From NCBI RefSeq assembly GCF_016908655.1, contig NZ_JAFBEI010000020.1, positions 1 through 44,835 of the forward strand: DNA of 44,835 bases, written 5' to 3'. Numbering within the stretch: position 1 is the first letter of the stretch; each line of letters begins with the position of its first letter. This document shows positions 1 through 7,463 of this stretch, one piece after another. The notes beneath the pieces are model-generated. The model saw only the letters and a list, made by a program, of their open reading frames with translations. It searched no databases and was not told where the DNA came from. Source of the DNA: Streptococcus saliviloxodontae. Lineage in GTDB: Bacteria > Bacillota > Bacilli > Lactobacillales > Streptococcaceae. The position numbers were made by a program, and so were the translations under genes.

Positions 1-40
1 GCTCGTATATTGTTAATTTATCTTCATACGTTAATTTCAT
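1..40 (-). CDS. IS3-family transposase OrfA, N-terminal fragment (cut by window edge)
   Basis: An ATG at position 40 on the minus strand opens a frame reading MKLTYEDKLTIYE up to the window edge. This matches the usual start of the helix-turn-helix OrfA protein of streptococcal IS150/IS861-type elements, which binds the IS ends and is joined to OrfB by programmed frameshifting. The ATG lies just inside the terminal inverted repeat, as is typical. Only 13 residues are visible, so intactness cannot be judged. Confidence 0.65.
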   Translation of the reverse strand, partial: MKLTYEDKLTIYE

Positions 41-93
41 CAAAAAACACCCCATTCGTTAGATTTTGTGTCTAACTTTTGGGGTGCAGTTCA
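1..93 (-). mobile_element. Terminal end of an IS3-family (IS150 group) insertion sequence
   Basis: Read on the minus strand, the element begins at position 93 with TGAACTGCACCCCAAAAGTT, the kind of TG-starting terminal inverted repeat found on streptococcal IS150-group elements such as IS861. An internal small palindrome (GTTAGA/TCTAAC) follows, and then the start of orfA. The element runs out of the window to the left, so only the orfA-side end is present. The other terminus and the target duplication cannot be seen. The family assignment is from memory of IS3 ends and the orfA N-terminus. Confidence 0.75.
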
Positions 94-133
94 CTTTTGG
101 GATGCTGTTATCAGTTATGATTGGATGTGATAA

Positions 134-1279
134 TCAAATAAGATGAATGTCGTGAGGATCTTTAGATAGTCGATGTTGCTTGAGATAGAAGCGGATAAAG
201 GTCAACCAAATGAAGAAGATAACGACAGTGGTAATATAAACAACGAGGTGGTTAGAAGAGGCAAAAATAAGGCTTGCGACCAGTCCAACGGCAAAAAGCG
301 TAGCTGTCTGTAGGAGGTAATCTTTTGTCCATTGATAAGCTGGTTTGTTGTAGCTGCCGTTTAGGAGCACAGCTATTAAAAAGAGGAATAGACCTGAATA
401 CAGGAAGCTGACAGCAAAGAGATGGTTAACTTCGTGTTCGGATAAGAAAGTCATAGAGACCGTCATCATCAGTAAGCCTGTAAAAATCAAGTAGTGGCTA
501 TAAATAAGCCTCATTCCAAGTGTTTCCTTAGACTCGTCAAGGGCATGATCGAATTCTCCAAAGTAAAAGATGAAAAGAGAAACGACCATGATAAGGTAGC
601 AGACTGAATTGATGCTGATAGTTTCTGGCGTGAAGAAGTTAGCCACTCCCATAATCATTTCTCCGAAAGTAATGATGACCAAAAGAGAGATACGTTCGAC
701 CAAGTGAGGAAAATTAATGGGGACTCGGTTCATTGACTTGCTGAAAAAGAGCGGCATGACAAATGAGATAGCTATCGTAGCAAAATAAACCCAGATGGCG
801 ATATCATAAGGTAAAAGAGTACTTAGAAAAACGCCACCAGATCGTGTTCCTAGGATATAAAAGAATCCCTTGATCATCTCCTTGTCCTCAGGTTTGGTTG
901 ACTGTCTATACTGTACGACATATTGTAGGAGAAGGCTCAGTGATAGTATGCCCAGTACCCAAGCAAAGAAGTAAAAGTTACTTTGCCAATTTAGAGTAAA
1001 CATATTAGACAAGAGCATGAGTAACCCCATGTCTACAAACATGGTTAGCATATTAAAGAGGGAGTTTTTGCCGTAGCGGTTGGTAAACATTGTCTGCAAC
1101 ATCCAAGTGTTAACCAGTACAATGAGGCAGGTCACAAAAGTGATAAATGCTAAGGGACTTAAAACACCATCATGTAAATGGTGGATGAGACCTGTTGTCT
1201 TAGAAATCGCATAAACAAAGACCAAGTCATAGAAGAGTTCGGTGAACTCAACTCGCTTGTGGTGAATGAGAGATGTCAT
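134..1279 (-). CDS. Low temperature requirement A (LtrA) family membrane protein
   Basis: This is a 381-residue polytopic membrane protein. The N-terminus contains RVEFTELFYDLVFVYAISK, the hallmark start of the LtrA family (charged segment, then E-L-F-[YF]-D-L-V-F). About ten hydrophobic segments follow, and a mid-protein 'ITFGEMIMG' resembles the family's second conserved acidic motif. LtrA was named from Listeria growth at low temperature, but its biochemical role is not established. ATG 1279 is preceded by AAAGGATTG, and an extended -10 (TGCTATAAT) lies about 35 bases further upstream, so the gene appears to be transcribed alone. Its 3' end lies about 40 bp from the IS end. Confidence 0.85.
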   Translation of the reverse strand: MTSLIHHKRVEFTELFYDLVFVYAISKTTGLIHHLHDGVLSPLAFITFVTCLIVLVNTWMLQTMFTNRYGKNSLFNMLTMFVDMGLLMLLSNMFTLNWQSNFYFFAWVLGILSLSLLLQYVVQYRQSTKPEDKEMIKGFFYILGTRSGGVFLSTLLPYDIAIWVYFATIAISFVMPLFFSKSMNRVPINFPHLVERISLLVIITFGEMIMGVANFFTPETISINSVCYLIMVVSLFIFYFGEFDHALDESKETLGMRLIYSHYLIFTGLLMMTVSMTFLSEHEVNHLFAVSFLYSGLFLFLIAVLLNGSYNKPAYQWTKDYLLQTATLFAVGLVASLIFASSNHLVVYITTVVIFFIWLTFIRFYLKQHRLSKDPHDIHLI

Positions 1280-1312
1280 GTAAAAATCAATCCTTTCAAG
1301 TAATCACGGTTC

Positions 1313-1318
1313 ATTATA
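1313..1318 (-). promoter_or_regulatory. Extended -10 of the ltrA-like gene promoter
   Basis: On the minus strand TGCTATAAT is a consensus extended -10 element. No good -35 hexamer lies 17 bases upstream, which fits an extended -10 promoter. Transcription would start near 1306, about 27 bases before the ATG. Confidence 0.5.
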
Positions 1319-1367
1319 GCATATTTGCTATGAAGTGGGGCAGGCTATTGTTCTGGTAAGTCCCCTC

Positions 1368-2456
1368 CTAATGGTGATAGAGGTCTTCAATTTTGATTTT
1401 GATAACCCTATCCATGTGGAGGATGCCTTTCTTTTGGCGATATAGATGGGAGGCAGATTCAAAGAGTAGGTAGACCTTATCTTGGTGTCCGATAATTTGT
1501 TCAAGGTAAGGTGGCAAGGTCATGCTCGTAATGGCATCTCCCTTGTCTAGATCAAACTTAGGATCGTCTAGTTTGTTATCAAAAATAAGGAGTTTGGAAT
1601 TTTTAGAGCCATAAGACTGCGAAAGCAAAATCTTATCTTCATAGAAGCTGATGCCTTGAATTTTATTATAGGTCAACCATGTTTTAGAAGGGTTGACAGC
1701 CCCATTACTGGTATCTGATGCCTGCAGAAAACCTTGATTATCCATAGGAAAGGCAGCCAAGGTTCCATTGCTATTTTGATCGAAATAACCGACATAGAGG
1801 GTTCCCTTGTGGTAGGTTAGGTAAGACGTTAAGCGAACACCATTCAAATCAGTAGAGGCATCAAAGGGTAAGAAGGTCTTACTTTTATTGAGGTCATAGT
1901 TTTCAATGCTAGAGAGGTTCAGGGCTTCGATCTGAGCATCGCCTTCTTTATCGACGGTTGCGACCCAGAGACGATGGTTTGCATCATCGTAGGTCAAGGC
2001 TCCGACGTGATCGATATCATCAAGGGCGATGGTTTTAAGGTATTTGCCTGTTTTTTTATCCAATAACCAAAGGACAGAGTTGTATTTTTTGCTTTTACTG
2101 TAGGCAGAGATGAGGATGTATTTATCTTCGATGATGGCCATCCCCTGAGGGTCCATGTCAGTGGCGATTCCACCCTGACCAGCCTTCTTTCCGGAGTGGA
2201 TGATAGCTTGTGTTTTTTCTAATCCAGGGATAACATAGGTTTCTTTTTCGTCGCCCTTATCCAAGTGCGAAGCCACCTGAGGATAGGCTGATTGCAATCG
2301 TTTCAGAAAGTCTTTTTCAGTATAACTGGCAGGATTGGTGTTGGTGCCATTGACAAGTGTCTGAGGAATGTTGCTAGGTCTAGTAGCAAATAGATAGCCT
2401 CCTACGGCTATCCCAGCAAGTGCCACGATGGATCCTAGTAAACGTTTCTTTGTCAT
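1368..2456 (-). CDS. Membrane-anchored extracellular protein of unknown function, propeller-like
   Basis: I do not recognise a named family. The start is placed at ATG 2456, not at an upstream GTG/ATG, because AAGGAGATTAAC immediately precedes it; this gives 362 residues. The N-terminus is MTKKRLLGS followed by a hydrophobic stretch (IVALAGIAVGGYLFA), so it is an uncleaved anchor or a signal peptide without a lipobox cysteine. The remainder is soluble, with repeated short strand patterns such as 'LWLLDKKTGKYLKTIAL', 'RLWVATVDKEG' and 'TLYVGYFDQNSNG'. These resemble blades of a beta-propeller (YncE or quinoprotein-like). It probably sits on the outer face of the membrane. The neighbours do not suggest a function. 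Confidence 0.7.
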   Translation of the reverse strand: MTKKRLLGSIVALAGIAVGGYLFATRPSNIPQTLVNGTNTNPASYTEKDFLKRLQSAYPQVASHLDKGDEKETYVIPGLEKTQAIIHSGKKAGQGGIATDMDPQGMAIIEDKYILISAYSKSKKYNSVLWLLDKKTGKYLKTIALDDIDHVGALTYDDANHRLWVATVDKEGDAQIEALNLSSIENYDLNKSKTFLPFDASTDLNGVRLTSYLTYHKGTLYVGYFDQNSNGTLAAFPMDNQGFLQASDTSNGAVNPSKTWLTYNKIQGISFYEDKILLSQSYGSKNSKLLIFDNKLDDPKFDLDKGDAITSMTLPPYLEQIIGHQDKVYLLFESASHLYRQKKGILHMDRVIKIKIEDLYHH

Positions 2457-2489
2457 GTTAATCTCCTTAAAGTATGTGGTTATGATACT

Positions 2490-2495
2490 ATTATA
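2490..2495 (-). promoter_or_regulatory. -10 element for the propeller-like gene
   Basis: TATAAT is present on the minus strand 33 bases upstream of the ATG at 2456. An imperfect -35 (TTGTGG) lies 18 bases further upstream. Its position downstream of the longer possible start supports the shorter protein. Confidence 0.4.
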
Positions 2496-2573
2496 AATGA
2501 CAGTTACCAGATGCCACAATAAATTGGCCTTGGGACTTAGAAATATGGAAAACAGGAAAGACTAGGGATAACC

Positions 2574-3470
2574 TTAGTGAATCCTTGTCAGATAGTCATA
2601 AATCCTCAAATAGTGAATCCAAAGCCCAGCATAGTTGCCGTAGTGGGCTTCCAAATTCTCTCTAGAGGCAGTTGGGCCATAGTATTTGGTGAAGGTATCA
2701 CGATTGGCTTTTTCGGACCAGGGAACCTTGCTAAAGTTGGCCCCAGAACGCACAATAGCAAACTCAGCTGTCCAATCCCCGATACCGTAACAGTCTTTTA
2801 AAAAACGATATTGATGATCATAATCATCGCTAAAAAAGTCTGTTTGGCGTTGACACATGGCTTGGATAAAACTTTGGATGTAAGTCACTTTTTTCTCTAT
2901 ACCGATAGTCGTCATCCAGTCTTCATGGGAGATAGCAACCAGTTGCTGTAGGGAGGGAAAACCGATAAAGTCTAAATCCTTAATGTGTAGATGATGAGAA
3001 GCCAGTTCCATGACTGAGTGCTTTTGTTTTCGAGCTAGAGGCATAGGCGTTCGTTGAGAAATCAGAGCCCATAGGACAGTCTCTTCTAGAGATGAAAAAG
3101 AGACAGGATGATAGCCGTTCAAATAAGACAGGACAGGCTCCATGACAGGATCATTTGCCATAAGATTATAAAATATATCTAGGTCCATATCCAGACTAAA
3201 GCGACGATAGACAGCTGTTTTTAAGAGCTTTATCTGTTCTTGTGTGAGTTCTTTTTCGCTTAAGAAACGTAGACGTAGGAGGGAGTTCTCTTCTTCGAGG
3301 GGTTTGAGTGAGATGATTACCAGTTGGTCATCTAGATTATACCCATAGACAAGGCTTCCGTTAATCTTTCGAAAGCTATCTTGTGTAGGGTAGAACATTT
3401 GGGTGACCTCTAGCATGATGTCAAAGTTAAAGGGGGATTTGGGAGAAATGATCTCTTCAAATTGGTACAT
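2574..3470 (-). CDS. AlkA-like DNA-3-methyladenine glycosylase (HhH-GPD), possibly altered active site
   Basis: The 298-residue protein has the layout of the AlkA branch of HhH-GPD base-excision glycosylases: an N-terminal mixed domain of about 110 residues, then the helical HhH-GPD domain (SLEETVLWALISQRTP...). The hairpin-helix-hairpin reads YGIGDWTAEFAIVRSG near residue 228. In AlkA proteins the hairpin is followed about 20 residues later by the catalytic aspartate in a P-x-x-D context; here the equivalent segment reads VPWSEKANRD, so glutamate or serine occupies that place. The enzyme may therefore be weakly active, altered or a damage binder. ATG 3470 has AAAGGAGC upstream. It is monocistronic. 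Confidence 0.75.
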   Translation of the reverse strand: MYQFEEIISPKSPFNFDIMLEVTQMFYPTQDSFRKINGSLVYGYNLDDQLVIISLKPLEEENSLLRLRFLSEKELTQEQIKLLKTAVYRRFSLDMDLDIFYNLMANDPVMEPVLSYLNGYHPVSFSSLEETVLWALISQRTPMPLARKQKHSVMELASHHLHIKDLDFIGFPSLQQLVAISHEDWMTTIGIEKKVTYIQSFIQAMCQRQTDFFSDDYDHQYRFLKDCYGIGDWTAEFAIVRSGANFSKVPWSEKANRDTFTKYYGPTASRENLEAHYGNYAGLWIHYLRIYDYLTRIH

Positions 3471-3519
3471 GATGAAGCTCCTTTCTGGTGTTGAGCTTGT
3501 TTTGGGGTCTGAAAATAGT

Positions 3520-3559
3520 GAAAAGAGTTTGGGACAAAAGTAGTCTCAAACTCTTTTCA
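3520..3559. terminator. Bidirectional-looking terminator hairpin with GGGACAAAAG loop
   Basis: GAAAAGAGTTTG pairs with CAAACTCTTTTC around a GGGACAAAAGTAGTCT apical region. It lies downstream of the leftward MFS gene (ends 3672) and upstream of the alkA-like gene, so it most likely ends the MarR-MFS transcript. It belongs to a terminator family repeated in this window. Confidence 0.65.
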
Positions 3560-3671
3560 TGTGATTTATGTGGAGATAAGAGCGATACAGTCTATCCTCA
3601 GGTTATTTCAGGTCATAGCTAGGAATGGCAATTTGCTAATCTCAAATTAGAGTTACTAATCTGTCCAAGGA

Positions 3672-5027
3672 CTAGTCAGCTTTAAAATGGCTAAACATGA
3701 TTTTAAAGAAGAGGAAGTTAGCAAGGACCAGTGCCAGGAGCATGAAGAAGACGTACTGGCTACCTTGTGTGATATTGCCAGCACTATCAACGATGATGGC
3801 TGAAAGAGCGGTTCCAAGAGCACCTGCGAATTGTTGAACCATCTGGAAGATAGCAGTGATGTCTGCTGACTTGTCGCGCGGCACTTCTTTCATGACGGCA
3901 GCCATGGTATTGTTGAAAGCCATATTTCGTCCAATGGTAAAGACGATGTAGATGATGATAATTGGTAAGAGGTTAAGGCTTGATGTGAAGAAACTCAAGC
4001 CAATTAAAGCTAATGCGAAGATGGCATTTCCTGCATAGAGTGATAGTTTGGGACCGCGGTCATCGTAGAGTTTTCCAAAGAAAGGCTCGGTCAAGGTACC
4101 AATCAAGGTTCCAGGAAGAAGGGAGAAACCGGCTAGAGAAGAGCCAACCCCCAAAGCTATGGTTAAAAAGTTTGGAATGACAAAGTTTGTTGATAAGTTT
4201 GAAAATTGATAGATGGCAAATGGCAATAGACCAAATAAAACGAGTGGATCAGCCAAGAGTTTGATGTCCAAGAAAGGTTGTTCTTCTTTAGAACTGCGCC
4301 AGATAAAGGCTATCAGAGATAGAACGAAAATAATCACGTAGGTCCAGTTTAATTGCCCAGCTTCCAAGCTTGAAATCGCTAGAATGATATTTGAAAGAGA
4401 GAGGGCAAGTAAGATAAAATCAAGCCAATTGAAGGGACGTTTTTCTTGAGAAAGAGGACTATTTTCAATAAAGCTAGCTCCGATTAAAAAAGCTAGAAGT
4501 GCGATTGGCAGGATAGCGATAAAAATCCATTGCCAGTCCAAGTGCGCAATCATAAAGCCGCCATAGGTCGGACCAAAAGCTGGTGCCAAGCCCATAATGA
4601 GGCCGCCCATTCCCATATAAAATCCCATTTTTTGATGAGGAATACGCTCAGCAATGATGTTAAACATCAATGGCATCGAAATCCCCGTCCCTATCCCTTG
4701 AAGGACACGCCCTGCAATCATAATACCGAAATGATTGCTAGAAATAGCCAGTAAACTACCTGCAATGAAAAAGGCGACAGACGTGAAGAAAAGGTGACGT
4801 TCTTTATAGTTTTGTTTGAGTGTGGCACTGGTCGTAATGGTCACGGCGACGGCCAAGAGGTAGGTTGTTGTTATCCATTGAAGGGTTCCTAGCTCCAGGT
4901 GGAAGACTGAGCTGAGTTGTGAAAATGTCACATTCATAGAGGTTTCAGACAAGATTCCGCAGAAAGCTAGTAGAGCGGTGGCAATAATGGCTCCAATTGT
5001 TTTTTTGGAAGTTGTTTCAGATGACAT
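3672..5027 (-). CDS. MFS multidrug exporter, DHA2 (EmrB/QacA-like) family
   Basis: The 451-residue protein is almost entirely hydrophobic, with 12 to 14 predicted membrane segments. It carries drug:H+ antiporter features: 'WITTTYLLAVAVTITTSATL' in the first helices, the loop motif 'GRVLQGIGTGISMPL' and 'GLAPAFGPTYGGFMI', which corresponds to the antiporter motif C G-P-x-x-G-G. Such proteins expel toxic or lipophilic compounds using the proton gradient. The substrate cannot be read from the sequence. The gene overlaps the end of the upstream marR gene by 11 bases, so the two are co-transcribed and probably translationally coupled. The MarR protein is the likely repressor. A hairpin at 3520-3559 ends the operon. 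Confidence 0.88.
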   Translation of the reverse strand: MSSETTSKKTIGAIIATALLAFCGILSETSMNVTFSQLSSVFHLELGTLQWITTTYLLAVAVTITTSATLKQNYKERHLFFTSVAFFIAGSLLAISSNHFGIMIAGRVLQGIGTGISMPLMFNIIAERIPHQKMGFYMGMGGLIMGLAPAFGPTYGGFMIAHLDWQWIFIAILPIALLAFLIGASFIENSPLSQEKRPFNWLDFILLALSLSNIILAISSLEAGQLNWTYVIIFVLSLIAFIWRSSKEEQPFLDIKLLADPLVLFGLLPFAIYQFSNLSTNFVIPNFLTIALGVGSSLAGFSLLPGTLIGTLTEPFFGKLYDDRGPKLSLYAGNAIFALALIGLSFFTSSLNLLPIIIIYIVFTIGRNMAFNNTMAAVMKEVPRDKSADITAIFQMVQQFAGALGTALSAIIVDSAGNITQGSQYVFFMLLALVLANFLFFKIMFSHFKAD

Positions 5028-5445
5028 CTTTAATCTCCTTTTGAGTGATTTCAGTTAATATTTTTTGAAAAATACGGCGTTCTTCTTCTGAGAACCGCTG
5101 TGTAAAGTTTCGTTCTTGTTCTCTAAAAAAATCTTGGCAGCTTAGAGCGATTTCGGATCCCTTACTTGTTAGGAGGATAGAGCGCTGTCTAGCATCGTGG
5201 CTGGAAATGTGGCGACTGATGAGCCCCTTTTTTTCCATGCCTTGCAAAATGCCTGTGGCTGTCGAGCGTTGGATATGAAATTCTTGCTCGATATCACGTT
5301 GTAAGTAAGTCTCCTCAGTTGCTTGAAAAATAAAGTCTAAAATAGACATCTGTGTTCCAGTGAGTCCAAAAACCTTGGCGAATTGGTCTAATTCTCTAGC
5401 TAGTTGAAGGTTGGCTCGCTTGATTAAACGTCCTGTTTCTCTCAT
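5017..5445 (-). CDS. MarR family transcriptional regulator
   Basis: This is a 142-residue winged-helix protein. The N-terminal dimerisation helix is followed by the DNA-binding part 'MSILDFIFQATEETYLQRDIEQEFHIQRSTATGILQGMEKKGLI', then the wing 'DARQRSILLTSKG', which contains the D-x-R signature of MarR wings. Length is normal for the family. It heads a two-gene operon with an MFS exporter, and a near-perfect palindrome covers its own transcription start, which fits autorepression relieved by an exported compound. ATG 5445 has AGGTAC about 8 bases upstream. Confidence 0.9.
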   Translation of the reverse strand: MRETGRLIKRANLQLARELDQFAKVFGLTGTQMSILDFIFQATEETYLQRDIEQEFHIQRSTATGILQGMEKKGLISRHISSHDARQRSILLTSKGSEIALSCQDFFREQERNFTQRFSEEERRIFQKILTEITQKEIKDVI

Positions 5446-5462
5446 AAAAGTACCTATTTGCT

Positions 5463-5488
5463 ATATTTGTTAGGAAGCTAACGAATAT
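5463..5488. promoter_or_regulatory. Candidate MarR operator (11-4-11 inverted repeat)
   Basis: ATATTTGTTAG, GAAG, CTAACGAATAT form an inverted repeat with one mismatch. It sits directly downstream of the -10 of the marR promoter and covers the predicted start site. Size and position fit a MarR dimer site; binding is inferred. Confidence 0.65.
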
Positions 5489-5489
5489 A

Positions 5490-5518
5490 AGTATAAATCT
5501 AAAAACAACTAAAGTCAA
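5490..5518 (-). promoter_or_regulatory. marR-MFS operon promoter
   Basis: On the minus strand the promoter is TTGACT (5518-5513), a 17-base spacer and TATACT (5495-5490). The start would fall near 5483, inside the palindrome at 5463-5488. Confidence 0.65.
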
Positions 5519-5588
5519 TAAGATTTTTTCAGCTATGGTATTGGAAAAAGAGATTTCCGAGTGACAAAATGAGAAAAATATGTAAATC

Positions 5589-5617
5589 TTTACAATAGTT
5601 TGAAAATATGATATAGT
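5589..5617 (+). promoter_or_regulatory. Strong promoter of the polyamine operon leader
   Basis: TTTACA (5589-5594), a 17-base spacer and TATAGT (5612-5617), with an extended -10 TG at 5609-5610. Transcription should start near 5624, some 380 bases before the first gene. This means the region between is a long leader or a separate RNA. Confidence 0.7.
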
Positions 5618-5623
5618 TAATGT

Positions 5624-5937
5624 GCTTAGAAGAATTCGTGAGATGTTTCTAGCAAATATAGACCCAATTTTATGCCAACGGACAGGTGGGTCGAATGCCG
5701 AAGCGGGAGAAGTGACCAACTTTTTCCCATTATTGATAGGGTTAAAAGCCTACATTTTATAAGTTGATTTCAGTGGTCAAGGGACTTACTGAATGCGTTA
5801 TTATTAGTGTGGTCAAGCACACGTCATCTTGTGAAACGGTCAATAAAGTACGTATGTATTTGCACTTGAGAGTAGGAAACATCTGGCACCAGACACTCAG
5901 ATAGAAAAATATAAAAAACGTCGATAAAAAGGCTATG
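5624..5937 (+). ncRNA. Candidate structured RNA or riboswitch-like leader upstream of polyamine genes
   Basis: About 315 bases of non-coding sequence lie between a strong promoter and an intrinsic terminator. Visible pairings include GACCC with GGGTC (about 5661-5692), TGACCA (5713-5718) with TGGTCA (5774-5779), GTGTG/CACAC closing a small hairpin at 5807-5822, and ATCTG/CAGAT at 5881-5902. The motif GTGGTCAAG occurs twice (5773-5781 and 5809-5817) and GGTCAA a third time (5838-5843), so TGACCA has alternative partners. I see no T-box sequence, tmRNA 3' end or RNase P core, and I do not recognise an Rfam class. It is either an attenuating leader of the operon or an independent small RNA. Confidence 0.5.
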
Positions 5938-5967
5938 GAGCAGGTGAAAACCTGCTCTTTTTGTTTT
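5938..5967 (+). terminator. Intrinsic terminator between leader RNA and polyamine operon
   Basis: GAGCAGGT, loop GAAA, ACCTGCTC, then TTTTTGTTTT. The perfect 8-bp stem and U run form a strong terminator, 38 bases ahead of the first operon gene. No other promoter is obvious between it and 6006, so read-through would have to be controlled. Confidence 0.85.
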
Positions 5968-6005
5968 CAGAGATGAGCTCATTCTAATTAGAAAAGGAGT
6001 GTATC

Positions 6006-7463
6006 TTGAAAAACTTAGATCAACACCGAGCTCCCATTTATGAGGGTTTGGAGAAGTTGCGAAAAAAAAGGGTAGTCCCTTTTGATGTCCCAGGTCACAA
6101 GAGAGGGAGGGGAAATCCTGAACTTGTCGATCTTTTGGGTGAAAAATGTGTCGGTATCGATGTGAATTCGATGAAGCCTTTGGATAATTTAGGGCATCCG
6201 ATTTCTATCATACGGGAGGCTGAAGAGTTGGCTGCTGCTGCTTTTGGGGCATCCCATGCCTTTTTAATGATTGGAGGGACAACCTCATCAGTTCAGACCA
6301 TGATTCTGGCCACTTGTAAGGCAGGGGACAAGATTATTTTGCCAAGAAACGTTCACAAAAGTGTTATCAATGCCTTGGTTCTTTGTGGAGCAGTCCCTAT
6401 CTATGTTCAGATGAGTGTTCAAGAGCCGATTGGTATTGCACTTGGCTTAGAAAATGATCGTGTCGCCCAAGCAATGGCAGAGCATCCAGATGCAGTGGCT
6501 ATATTGGTGAATAATCCCACTTATTATGGGATTTGTTCAGATCTAAAATCTCTTGTTGACATGGCTCATGCTGCCAAGATGAAAGTTTTGGTCGATGAAG
6601 CCCACGGTACCCACCTCACTTTCTCAGATCAGCTACCCTTGTCAGCCATGCAGGCAGGGGCTGATATGGCTGCGGTTTCTATGCACAAGTCAGGAGGGAG
6701 TTTGACCCAAAGTTCTTTACTTCTTACTGGTGAGGCTATGAATCCTGAGTATGTGCGACAAATTATCAATCTGACTCAATCGACGAGTGCTTCTTATCTT
6801 TTGTTGTCTAGTTTAGATATTTCACGTCGTAACCTGGCTCTAAGAGGTAAAGAATCCTTTGAGAAGGTCATTGAGATGGCAGAGTATGCTCGCCGTGAAA
6901 TCAATGCAATCGGGGGCTACTATGCCTTTTCAAAGGAATTGATTGATGGTCAAAAGGTCTATGACTTTGATGTGACTAAGCTAGCGATTTATACACAGGG
7001 TATCGGTCTGACAGGGATTGAGGTTTACGATCTCCTGCGTGATGAATACGATATTCAAATCGAGTTTGGAGACATCGGAAATATCTTGGCCTATATCTCT
7101 ATCGGGGATCGTCTTCAAGATATTGAGCGACTAGTCGGTGCTTTAGCTGATATTAAGCGGCTCTACGCGCGTGATGGGAAGGATCTTCTTTCTGGTGAGT
7201 ATATTCAACCTGAGGTTGCCTTATCTCCTCAAAAAGCTTTTTATGCTCAGCGTGAGAGCCTTCCTCTACAAGAGACCGTTGGGCGTATTTGTGGTGAGTT
7301 TGTCATGTGCTATCCACCAGGAATCCCTCTGCTGGCACCAGGTGAGCGAATTACCAAAGCCTTGGTTGACGATATTATTTTTGCGAAAGAGAGGGGCTGT
7401 TCCTTACAGGGAACGGAAGACCCTACGGTTAGTGTGATCAATGTCATTAAGGAGGACAGCTAA
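6006..7463 (+). CDS. speA: PLP-dependent arginine (Orn/Lys/Arg) decarboxylase
   Basis: This is a 485-residue member of the aminotransferase-fold (fold type I) basic amino acid decarboxylases, the short Bacillus SpeA/YaaO-like form without the N-terminal wing domain. 'VPFDVPGHKRGRG' is the conserved entry motif. 'LVDEAHGTHL' gives the aspartate that contacts the pyridine nitrogen, and 'VSMHKSGGSLTQSS' gives the Schiff-base lysine (about residue 228). Family members use lysine, ornithine or arginine. Agmatine deiminase and N-carbamoylputrescine amidase in the same operon point to arginine as substrate, yielding agmatine. The start is TTG at 6006, placed by GGAG 7 bases upstream. Its TAA overlaps the speE ATG by one base. 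Confidence 0.87.
   Translation: MKNLDQHRAPIYEGLEKLRKKRVVPFDVPGHKRGRGNPELVDLLGEKCVGIDVNSMKPLDNLGHPISIIREAEELAAAAFGASHAFLMIGGTTSSVQTMILATCKAGDKIILPRNVHKSVINALVLCGAVPIYVQMSVQEPIGIALGLENDRVAQAMAEHPDAVAILVNNPTYYGICSDLKSLVDMAHAAKMKVLVDEAHGTHLTFSDQLPLSAMQAGADMAAVSMHKSGGSLTQSSLLLTGEAMNPEYVRQIINLTQSTSASYLLLSSLDISRRNLALRGKESFEKVIEMAEYARREINAIGGYYAFSKELIDGQKVYDFDVTKLAIYTQGIGLTGIEVYDLLRDEYDIQIEFGDIGNILAYISIGDRLQDIERLVGALADIKRLYARDGKDLLSGEYIQPEVALSPQKAFYAQRESLPLQETVGRICGEFVMCYPPGIPLLAPGERITKALVDDIIFAKERGCSLQGTEDPTVSVINVIKEDS

Noticed and set aside
5396..5719. Leftward 107-residue open frame overlapping the start of marR and the leader RNA
   Set aside because: It covers the marR promoter and operator in another frame, has no ribosome site and reads as low-complexity hydrophobic sequence; it is a chance frame.
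5624..5967. RNase P RNA, tmRNA or T-box for the 340-base RNA
   Set aside because: The RNase P core (GAGGAAAGTCC), the tmRNA tRNA-like 3' end and the T-box bulge sequence are all missing.
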